Assembly (NCBI GenBank): GCA_009782025.1
Contig: WQUQ01000356.1
Location: 1-8,306, forward strand
DNA length: 8,306 nucleotides
From: Desulfobulbus sp.
Lineage (GTDB): Bacteria; Pseudomonadota; Gammaproteobacteria; Burkholderiales; Rhodocyclaceae
Direction: 5' to 3'
Part shown: positions 1 through 5,406 of the stretch, piece after piece
Layout of the letters: each line of letters opens with the position of its first letter
Numbering within the stretch: position 1 is the first letter of the stretch
Program-made: the position numbers and the translations under genes
The notes under the pieces: generated by a model
What the model was told of the DNA's origin: nothing
Database searches by the model: none
Seen by the model: the letters and a program-made list of their open reading frames with translations, nothing else

Positions 1-123
1 TTCCATTAAAAACTTGAATAGTTAAAACCAGACAAATCCAGATTTATATAGGCTATCGAGGTAAAATTATTTCAGTTTCTATTGCGAAATAGAATAACAG
101 CGCCGGAAAGAGCATGCAAATCT
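1..123. other. AT-rich non-coding left edge
   Basis: I find no gene here. All three forward frames hit stops within the first 25 bases, and nothing on the reverse strand resembles a known protein. Composition is about 32% G+C over 1-120, far below the GC-rich genes beside it. One small perfect hairpin is visible: TTCTATT (77-83), loop GCGA, AATAGAA (88-94). It lacks a U-tract, so I do not call it a terminator. The stretch may be the upstream region of a gene beyond the window, or the edge of a segment of different origin; the sequence does not decide between these. Confidence 0.5.
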
Positions 124-261
124 GATTGCCGGGTTAATAAGAGCATTGAACATTCCCGCTACGTCATGCTGCGCGTAGTCGCAGCATCCATGCGGCTTGT
201 GGATTCTGCGACTACGCTTCGCTCCGCGCAGAATGACAACACTTAATTGCCGGGTGAATAA
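124..261 (+). repeat. Palindromic intergenic repeat, copy A (about 138 bp)
   Basis: This is a REP/BIME-like non-coding repeat. It is bounded at both ends, in the same orientation, by a short motif: GATTGCCGGGTTAATAA (124-140) and AATTGCCGGGTGAATAA (245-261). Between them lies a strong inverted repeat: GCGTAGTCGCAG (173-184) pairs perfectly with CTGCGACTACGC (206-217), and ATCCA (186-190) with TGGAT (200-204), leaving the loop TGCGGCTTG. An outer imperfect pair is GTCATGCTGCGC (163-174) with GCGCAGAATGAC (226-237). A near-identical copy lies inverted at 4092-4253. It starts about 40 bp past the cysH stop, so in the operon transcript it could act as a 3' stabilising or terminating structure (inference). 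A small hairpin TTCGC-TGC-GCGAA follows at 264-276. Confidence 0.85.
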
Positions 262-302
262 CGTTCGCTGCGCGAAGTTAGCCTGCGACGAAATCCCGAG
301 TG

Positions 303-1022
303 TTACTCCTTTACATGTAATCCACATTCCTTGGATTCCGGCGCTTCCCACCACCAGCGGCCGGAGCGGATGTCTTCGCCGGGGGTGATGGCGCGGGTGC
401 AGGGGGCGCAGCCGATGCTGGGGTAGAAGCGGTCGTGCAGGGCGTTGTAGGGCACGCCGTTGTGCCGGATGTAGGTCCAGATTTCTTTTTCGCGCCAGTC
501 GGCGAGCGGGTTGAATTTTTCCAGGCCGTTGCCGTCGTCGTGCTCGCGCAGCGCCAGGCTGCCGCGCGTGGCGGCCTGTTCGGCGCGCATGCCGGTGATC
601 CAGGCGCGTTTGCCGGCCAGGGCGCGGCGCAGCGGTTCGACCTTGCGGGCGTGGCAGCAGGCTTTTCTCAGCGCCACCGATTCGTAGAAGGCGTTGATGC
701 CGTGGTCGCGCACGTAGTTTTCGACTGCACTGGCTTGCGGGAAATGGATTTTCAGCTTGAGGCCGTAATGCTTTTGCACCTCGGCCATCAGATCGTAGGT
801 TTCGGGCGGCAGGCGGCCGGTGTCGAGGCTGAAGATGTCGATCGGCAGTTTGTTCTTGACGATCAGATCGGTCAGCACCATGTCCTCGGCGCCGAGGCTG
901 TTGGCGAAGGCGGCGGGCGACCAGTCGGCGGCGATTTCGGCGAGCAGCGCGGCGACCTGGGCGGTTTTGGCGGCGACGCTGGCGCTTAGTTCGGGCGTGA
1001 TGTTGAGGTGATTGGGCGTCAT
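303..1022 (-). CDS. cysH: Assimilatory adenylyl-sulfate (APS) reductase, Fe-S type
   Basis: This cytoplasmic enzyme reduces activated sulfate to sulfite with electrons from thioredoxin or glutaredoxin. The 239-residue protein has the family's nucleotide-binding elements: NSLGAEDMVL (41-50), SLDTGRL (65-71) and WITGMRAEQ (141-149). It also has the C-terminal KECGLH with catalytic Cys233. Cys122-Cys123 (KACCHARK) and Cys205-x2-Cys208 (IGCAPCTR) form the [4Fe-4S] ligand set that separates APS reductases from the cluster-free PAPS reductases of the E. coli type. I therefore call the substrate APS, and no APS kinase step is needed. ATG start; the gene lies 6 bp after the DUF934 gene with no clear Shine-Dalgarno, so translational coupling is likely. 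It is the last gene of the operon. The sulfate adenylyltransferase genes are not in this window. Confidence 0.96.
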   Translation of the reverse strand: MTPNHLNITPELSASVAAKTAQVAALLAEIAADWSPAAFANSLGAEDMVLTDLIVKNKLPIDIFSLDTGRLPPETYDLMAEVQKHYGLKLKIHFPQASAVENYVRDHGINAFYESVALRKACCHARKVEPLRRALAGKRAWITGMRAEQAATRGSLALREHDDGNGLEKFNPLADWREKEIWTYIRHNGVPYNALHDRFYPSIGCAPCTRAITPGEDIRSGRWWWEAPESKECGLHVKE

Positions 1023-1028
1023 GGCGGT

Positions 1029-1538
1029 TCAGGCGCGGCGGCGGAAATGGGGTTGCGGCGGGCGGGTCGAAGCCTGGTAGCTGTCGCTGAAGGGAGAGAA
1101 GCCGGCGGCCAGTGCGTGGGCCGCATCCTTGCCGTCCTTCAGCGCGTAGCTGTCGAAACCGACGCGGTGCATGAAAAATAACTGGTCGTGCAGCACCTCG
1201 CCGACGGCGCGCAGTTCGCCCCGAAAGTTATAGCGCTGGCGCAGCAGGCTGGCCGTCGAATAGCCGCGGCCATCGCCGAATTTGGGGAAATTGATGGCGA
1301 TGAGGGCGAAGTGGGCGAGATCGTCGACGATGTCCTCGACTCGTTCGCCGGGTTGCAGCAAGAGGCCGATGCGCTTGCCGCGGCCGATGATGTCGGCCTT
1401 GCGCGCCTGCCATACGGCGAGCGGAAAAATCGTGTCGCCAGCCGGCAGGAGCAGCGTTTCGGCACTTTGATCTGCGCTCGGTTCGAGCATGTGCCAGGTG
1501 TCGGGCGGCATGCCTTGTCGGGTGATGAGTTGCGCCAT
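1029..1538 (-). CDS. DUF934 family protein, sulfite-reductase partner
   Basis: This 169-residue cytoplasmic protein belongs to DUF934, a family found almost only between cysI and cysH in proteobacteria and often labelled a putative oxidoreductase of sulfite reduction. The diagnostic central block is intact: INFPKFGDGRGYS (82-94), LLRQRYNFRGELRAVGEVL (98-116) and DQLFFMHRVGFDSY (118-131). No cysteines are present, so it cannot bind a Cys-ligated Fe-S cluster, and I see no Rossmann glycine motif. Its biochemical role is not established; a structural, assembly or electron-delivery function with CysI is inferred from linkage alone. The start ATG overlaps the cysI stop by one base (TGATG), a typical coupling signal. 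The last ten residues are Arg/Pro-rich (PQPHFRRRA). Confidence 0.92.
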   Translation of the reverse strand: MAQLITRQGMPPDTWHMLEPSADQSAETLLLPAGDTIFPLAVWQARKADIIGRGKRIGLLLQPGERVEDIVDDLAHFALIAINFPKFGDGRGYSTASLLRQRYNFRGELRAVGEVLHDQLFFMHRVGFDSYALKDGKDAAHALAAGFSPFSDSYQASTRPPQPHFRRRA

Positions 1539-3229
1539 CAGGCAGCCTCCATTTCCGCTGTTTTGGCCTTGCCGTGGGCGCGGCTGGCGTACACGCGATT
1601 CTTGAACGGGGCCATGCCGATGCGATCAAAGGTGTCGAGAAAGCGCTCATCGACATGGCGGTGGTCGAGATAGACCTGGATGACCTTCTCGATGACATCC
1701 GGCATTTCCCCGGCCGGAAACGCGGGGCCGATCACCTTGCCGAGCCGGGCGTCGTTGCCCTGGCGGCCGCCGAGCGTGACCTGGTAATACTCGGCGTCTT
1801 TGCGATCCACGCCGAGCACGCCGATGTGGCCGATGTGGTGATGGCCGCAGGCGTTCATGCAGCCGGAGATGTTGAGATCGACCTCGCCGATGTCGAACAG
1901 ATGATCGAGGTCGTCGAAACGCTGCTGGATGGCATTGGCGATGGGGATCGACTTGGCGTTGGCGAGGTCGCAGAAATCGCCGCCGGGGCAGCAGATGATG
2001 CCGGTCAGGAGGCCGATGTTCGGCGTTGCCAGGCCGGCGCCCCTGGCGGTCAGCCACAGGGCGTAGAGGTGGCTCTCGCGGACATCGGCGAGGATGATGT
2101 TCTGCTCGTGGGCGATGCGCAGTTCGCCGAAGCTGAAGTGAGTGGCCAGGTCGGCGACGATGTCCATCTGCTCGGCGGTGATGTCACCCGGCGGTACGCC
2201 GTGTTTTTTCAGCGACAGGGTCACGGCGCGGTAGCCGGCGACGCGGTGCGGGTGCGTGCAGCGCTCCAGCCAGCGGGCGAAGGCGGTATTTTCTTGGCGG
2301 TGCCGGGCGAAGGCGGCGTCTTCAACGGTCGAAGGTTGATAGGCCGGCGCCGCGAAATGCGCGGCGACGCGGTCGTACTCGGCCTGGGTGATGGTCGCCG
2401 GGCCGTCCTTGCCATGCGCCCACTCGGCTTCGACCTGGCGGGTGAATTCCTCGACGCCGAGCGTCTGGACGAGAATCTTGATGCGCGCCTTGAAGGCGTT
2501 GTCGCGCCGCCCGAAGCGGTTATAGACGCGCAGAATGGCCTCGCAGTAGCTGAGGATGTGTTGCCAGGGCAGAAATTCGCGCACCACTTCGCCGCGGATG
2601 GGCGTGCGCCCCAGGCCGCCGCCGACGATCACGGTGAAACCGGTTTCGCCGTTTTCCTGCCGCAGATGCAGGCCGATGTCATGGAACCAGGTGACGGCGC
2701 GATCCTCTCGCGTGCCGGAAATGGCGATCTTGAACTTGCGCGGCAGAAAGCTGAATTCCGGGTGAAAGGTGCTCCACTGGCGCAGAATTTCGGCCAGCGG
2801 ACGGGGGTCGATGATTTCGTCGGCGGCGACGCCGGCGAAGGCGTCGGTGGTGATATTGCGCACGCAGTTGCCGGAAGTCTGGATGGCGTGCATCTCGACC
2901 TCGGCGAGTTCGGCCAGGATGTCGGGCACATCCTCGATCTTCGGCCAGTTCAATTGCAGGTTGTGGCGGGTCGTGAAATGGCCGTAGCTGCGGTCGTATT
3001 GGCGGGCGATGCGGGCCAGGGTGCGCAACTGCCGCGAATTGAGGAGACCGTAAGGCACGGCGATGCGCAGCATCGGCGCATGACGCTGGATGTACAGGCC
3101 GTTGCGCACGCGCAGCGGGCGGAATTCGTCGTCGCTCAACTCGCCCGCCTGCCAGCGCCGAAGCTGATCGCGGAACTCGGCAATGCGCTCATTGAGCAAC
3201 TGACGGTCGATGACATCGTATTGATACAC
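1538..3229 (-). CDS. cysI: Assimilatory sulfite reductase, siroheme/[4Fe-4S] hemoprotein
   Basis: CysI carries out the six-electron reduction of sulfite to sulfide. The 563 residues follow the nitrite/sulfite reductase fold. They include an N-terminal ferredoxin-like half with FTTRHNLQLNWP (85-96), the siroheme-contact segment SGNCVRNITTDAF (119-131), and a C-terminal half with the cluster ligands Cys414-x5-Cys420 (CPGGDFC) and Cys457-x3-Cys461 (GCMNACGHHHIGH). All four ligands are present, so it should be active. The start is GTG at 3229; AAGGAA (3241-3246) overlaps the stop of the upstream permease gene, implying coupling. No CysJ-type flavoprotein lies beside it, so the electron donor (ferredoxin, a ferredoxin-NADP reductase or something involving the DUF934 partner) is unknown. 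A nitrite reductase is the main alternative, but cysH and DUF934 next door argue for sulfite. Confidence 0.96.
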   Translation of the reverse strand: MYQYDVIDRQLLNERIAEFRDQLRRWQAGELSDDEFRPLRVRNGLYIQRHAPMLRIAVPYGLLNSRQLRTLARIARQYDRSYGHFTTRHNLQLNWPKIEDVPDILAELAEVEMHAIQTSGNCVRNITTDAFAGVAADEIIDPRPLAEILRQWSTFHPEFSFLPRKFKIAISGTREDRAVTWFHDIGLHLRQENGETGFTVIVGGGLGRTPIRGEVVREFLPWQHILSYCEAILRVYNRFGRRDNAFKARIKILVQTLGVEEFTRQVEAEWAHGKDGPATITQAEYDRVAAHFAAPAYQPSTVEDAAFARHRQENTAFARWLERCTHPHRVAGYRAVTLSLKKHGVPPGDITAEQMDIVADLATHFSFGELRIAHEQNIILADVRESHLYALWLTARGAGLATPNIGLLTGIICCPGGDFCDLANAKSIPIANAIQQRFDDLDHLFDIGEVDLNISGCMNACGHHHIGHIGVLGVDRKDAEYYQVTLGGRQGNDARLGKVIGPAFPAGEMPDVIEKVIQVYLDHRHVDERFLDTFDRIGMAPFKNRVYASRAHGKAKTAEMEAA

Positions 3230-3244
3230 GGTAGGGGTGTTTCC

Positions 3245-4021
3245 TTAAGCAAAGATCAGCTTGCCGCCGATGAGCATGAGCATGGACGCCAGCAGGCGGC
3301 GCAAAATGGGTTCCGGCACCCTGGCCGAAACCCGGGCGCCGAGCCAGATGCCGGGCAGCGAGCCGAGCAGCAGGGCGCCGAGCAAATGCCAGTTGACGCC
3401 GCCGAGCAGCCAGTGGCCGAGGCCGGCGACCAGGGTCAGCGGCACCGCGTGAGCGACATCCGAGCCGACAATGCGCACCGGCGAAAGCCTGGGGTAGAGA
3501 AAGAACAGGGCGGCGACGCCGAGCGCCCCGGCGCCGACCGACGAGATCGAAACCAGCACCCCGAGCGCCGCGCCGACAAAAACCGTGATTTTACCCAGAT
3601 GACGCTGGCGCAGCGACCCTTCCTCGTGCTTGTCGGCCCAGGCGCGCAGGCGGCGACCGAAAAGAATGGCCACGGCGGTCAGCAGCAAGGCGCCGCCGAG
3701 GCCGTGCGAGATGACCTGACCGATCACGTCGCTGCCTTTGGGCAGCCGGGAAAGAATCCAGATGGTCAGCGCGGCGGCCGGAATGCTGCCGAGCGCCAGA
3801 CGGCGCGTCACCTGCCACTCGATATGCCCCAGACGATGATGCGTCGCCGTGCCGCCGGCCTTGGTCAGCGCCGCGTAGAGCAGGTCGGTGCCGACCGCCG
3901 TGGCCGGATGCACGCCGAACACCAGCACCAGCAGCGGCGTCATCAGCGAGCCGCCGCCAACGCCGGTGAGACCGACGATAGCGCCAACGGCAAAGCCCGA
4001 AACCGTGTAGAGAATATCCAT
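3245..4021 (-). CDS. TauE/SafE family permease, probable sulfite exporter
   Basis: This is a 258-residue inner-membrane protein with about eight hydrophobic segments, arranged as the two internal repeats typical of TauE/SafE. The first begins with GFAVGAIVGLTGVGGG (9-24) and the second with ISSVGAGALGVAALFFLYP (159-177). Family members export sulfite, sulfoacetate or related anions. As first gene of a sulfate-reduction operon, it most plausibly relieves sulfite toxicity when CysH outruns CysI (inference). I chose the ATG at 4021 because AGGA (4030-4033) lies 8 bp upstream and residues 1-10 begin the first membrane helix. The frame stays open up to 4144, but that extension is translated repeat DNA (copy B) and upstream sequence and should not be annotated. 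Its stop lies 15 bp before cysI. Confidence 0.9.
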   Translation of the reverse strand: MDILYTVSGFAVGAIVGLTGVGGGSLMTPLLVLVFGVHPATAVGTDLLYAALTKAGGTATHHRLGHIEWQVTRRLALGSIPAAALTIWILSRLPKGSDVIGQVISHGLGGALLLTAVAILFGRRLRAWADKHEEGSLRQRHLGKITVFVGAALGVLVSISSVGAGALGVAALFFLYPRLSPVRIVGSDVAHAVPLTLVAGLGHWLLGGVNWHLLGALLLGSLPGIWLGARVSARVPEPILRRLLASMLMLIGGKLIFA

Positions 4022-4077
4022 GGCGCGCATCCTAGCAGCGGCCATTTGTGACAAAAAGAATATTGGGTTAGATTGGT

Positions 4078-4092
4078 ATAACTTTTGGTTAT
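4078..4092 (-). promoter_or_regulatory. Candidate LysR-type operator upstream of the sulfur operon
   Basis: ATAAC-TTTTG-GTTAT is a perfect 5-bp inverted repeat with a 5-bp spacer and fits the T-N11-A pattern of LysR-family sites (T79 and A91 of 4078-4092). It lies 57 bp upstream of the permease start codon, in the only stretch able to hold the operon promoter. No good sigma-70 hexamer pair is evident around it; the best -10-like hexamer is TATTCT on the minus strand (4057-4062), with a poor -35. That is compatible with an activator-dependent promoter. The regulator could be a CysB-type protein encoded elsewhere or the LysR-type protein at 6817-7719. Such dyads also arise by chance. Confidence 0.4.
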
Positions 4093-4253
4093 TATTCACT
4101 CGGCAATCAAGTGTTGTCATTCTGCGCGGAGCGAAGCGTGTCATGCTGCGCGAAGTCGCAGTACGCAGAATCTACAAGCCGCATGGATGCTGCGACGTAG
4201 CGCAATGACGTAGCGGGAATGTTCAATGCTTATTCACCCGGCAATCAAGTGTT
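4092..4253 (-). repeat. Palindromic intergenic repeat, copy B (about 160 bp, inverted relative to copy A)
   Basis: Read on the minus strand this matches copy A over nearly its whole length, including CATTGAACATTCCCGCTACG, GCATCCATGCGGCTTGT and CGCTTCGCTCCGCGCAGAAT. It differs by scattered substitutions and an extra segment of about 20 bases (TACTGCGACTTCGCGCAGCA). The boundary motif occurs at both ends: TTATTCAC(C/T)CGGCAATCAAGTGTT-type sequence at 4230-4253 and 4092-4115 on the plus strand, 138 bp apart as direct repeats. One end abuts the candidate operator of the sulfur operon. The extra segment adds further short self-complementary stretches, such as ATTCTGCG (4119-4126) with CGCAGAAT. 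It is non-coding. Confidence 0.85.
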
Positions 4254-4264
4254 GAACGAAGACA

Positions 4265-4343
4265 CGTCATTGCGAGGGGCGTAGCCCCGCGGCAATCCAG
4301 GCAGCGGATGGATTGCCGCGGCACTTCGGGCCTCGCAATGACG
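4265..4343. repeat. 79-bp REP-like double-hairpin element
   Basis: This is a nested, perfectly paired palindrome unrelated in sequence to copies A and B. CGTCATTGCGAGG (4265-4277) pairs with CCTCGCAATGACG (4331-4343), and CCGCGGCAATCCA (4287-4299) pairs with TGGATTGCCGCGG (4309-4321). The 9-base segments between the arms do not pair with each other; GGCGTAGCC (4278-4286) can fold into its own mini-stem. The central loop is GGCAGCGGA. Elements with this CATTGCGAGG...GCAATCC core are common dispersed intergenic repeats in bacterial genomes (general knowledge). It lies between two minus-strand transcription units, so it may protect or end the transcript of the C13 peptidase gene, but the missing U-tract makes it a poor classical terminator. 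Confidence 0.85.
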
Positions 4344-4497
4344 GTGGTTTTTCAATACCTGGTTGCCTGGTCTATAATTGCCGGGTCAATAGCCACCTGG
4401 TTGTCAAAGCGGATCGCTTGTCACCATGCGCTCGGCGATGGCAACGCTCTGCACGGATCGCCGCCGCTTCTCCTGCACGGGCCGCACGGCCAGGAAC
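4344..4497. other. Non-coding stretch after the C13 peptidase gene, with possible displaced coding tail
   Basis: From 4344 to about 4403 I see no gene, only an isolated boundary-motif copy and a short perfect inverted repeat, AAGCG-GAT-CGCTT (4407-4419), too weak to call a terminator. From 4500 down to 4404 on the minus strand one frame stays open, with G or C at about 80% of third positions, and encodes a basic stretch of about 32 residues ending AERMVTSDPL. It would fuse to the C13 peptidase if one base of the five-C run at 4502-4506 (minus-strand reading) were absent. Another frame here has almost the same third-position GC, so this is suggestive only. Confidence 0.35.
4376..4391 (+). repeat. 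Isolated copy of the repeat boundary motif
   Basis: AATTGCCGGGTCAATA matches the motif bordering copies A and B (TTGCCGGGTGAATAA type), here on the plus strand and without a type-A hairpin next to it. Together with the minus-strand copy ending near 4253 it brackets the 79-bp double hairpin in inverted orientation. Only about 15 bases match, so chance similarity cannot be excluded, but four other copies lie in the same window. Confidence 0.55.
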
Positions 4498-5394
4498 TTA
4501 CGGGGGCGTCGGGCGAGCCGTTGCCAGATCGGCGCGCCATTCTTTGAGATGTTGGCGGATGGCTTCCGGGGCGGCCATTTGCGGCAGTGAATGCCGTTCC
4601 TCGGCGGTGGTTTTTCCGGCGCCGGCGTTGTCCGCATCCTCCCATTGCCTGACCAGGGCGCTGGCCCTGGCGAAGGCGTCCTCAAAGGATTTTGCGGCGG
4701 GCAGGGATTCCTTGAAAAAGGCGCGGCCGAAATAGGTGAAGTCGTTTTCGTCGGCGCAGCCGAATGATGTCCGGTCGGCGCGAGCGGCGGTAATCACCAG
4801 GGTTCCCGGATCTTTCAGCGGCTCGATGAAGGTGCCGGAATAACAGGCCGAGATGACGATGACTTTCCAGCGCATCCCCGCTTCCTTGAGCAGCGCAGCC
4901 AGTTGGGCCGCGCTCAGATCGGGAAGCGAAATGCCATTCAGCGCCAGGGTCAGGGCGCCTTTCTGCGAGCCGTGGCTGGTCAGGTAGAGAAACAGGATGT
5001 CGCGCTCCTTGTCCATTTTCGCTGCGATGGCCGCAACCGCTTTGCGAATGCTGGTGACCGTGGCCAGGGGGACGGAACCGATCGTGTTGCGGCTGTTGAT
5101 GAGGCTGACGGCGTGCTGCCGGGCGCCGAATGTTGTCTCGAATTGAGCGCGGACAAAATCGATCTCGCGGCGGAATACCTCCTGCCGGCCATCGCCGGCG
5201 ACGCCGAGAAAATACAGGTTGATCGCCTTCCCGGATCGCGGCTTCAGTTGGCCGAGCGCGTGCTCGAGCTGTGCGGCCTCGGTATAGAGCGCGCGCTCGA
5301 TATTCGCCGCGTGTTGCCGTTCTGCCGCATCGCTGCCGAGCGGCGCGACGGCAAGGGCCATGAGCCAGCTGATGACGATGAAATGTTTGCTCAA
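4498..5394 (-). CDS. Secreted C13 (legumain/caspase-like) cysteine peptidase
   Basis: This 298-residue protein belongs to peptidase clan CD, family C13. The catalytic dyad is His141 in FLYLTSHGS (135-143), after a hydrophobic strand, and Cys184 in VIVISACYSGTFIEPL (178-193). The downstream strand LVITAARADRTSFGC (199-213) is also typical. Residues 1-23 look like a Sec signal peptide: basic Lys3/His4, hydrophobic ISWLMALAVAPL, then SDA before AERQ. A periplasmic or exported location is therefore expected. The start is TTG at 5394; the next ATG (codon 12) would remove the basic part of the signal. The gene starts 12 bp after lplT, in the same frame, with only a weak AGG upstream, suggesting co-transcription. 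Substrates are unknown; the family cleaves after Asn or Asp or performs transpeptidation. The C-terminus may be frameshifted. Confidence 0.88.
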   Translation of the reverse strand: MSKHFIVISWLMALAVAPLGSDAAERQHAANIERALYTEAAQLEHALGQLKPRSGKAINLYFLGVAGDGRQEVFRREIDFVRAQFETTFGARQHAVSLINSRNTIGSVPLATVTSIRKAVAAIAAKMDKERDILFLYLTSHGSQKGALTLALNGISLPDLSAAQLAALLKEAGMRWKVIVISACYSGTFIEPLKDPGTLVITAARADRTSFGCADENDFTYFGRAFFKESLPAAKSFEDAFARASALVRQWEDADNAGAGKTTAEERHSLPQMAAPEAIRQHLKEWRADLATARPTPP

Positions 5395-5406
5395 AATCGG
5401 CGCGGC

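Noticed and set aside
77..94. AU-rich hairpin considered as a Rho-independent terminator
   Set aside because: The stem has only one G-C pair and no following U-tract on either strand.
79..388. Small open frames on both strands in the left intergenic region
   Set aside because: They run through palindromic repeat copy A and have no ribosome sites. Similar peptides appear wherever the repeat occurs, including the false N-terminal extension of the permease gene.
1574..4051. An 825-codon plus-strand open frame antisense to cysI and the permease gene
   Set aside because: It is the complement of strongly coding GC-rich genes. Its translation is rich in Ala, Asp, Gly and Val without family motifs, and it crosses a gene boundary. 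It is open because of codon bias.
4022..4144. N-terminal extension of the permease to 4144
   Set aside because: The 41 extra residues are encoded by repeat copy B and the promoter region. The ATG at 4021 has a correctly spaced AGGA and starts the first membrane helix.
4092..4391. Repeated 24-base segments considered as a small CRISPR array
   Set aside because: There are only two direct copies 138 bp apart, the interval is itself a repeat found elsewhere, and no cas genes are present.
4020..4735. Plus-strand open frames across the 4.0-4.7 kb intergenic region
   Set aside because: They cross repeats and the antisense strand of the C13 peptidase gene, lack ribosome sites and show no protein-family character.
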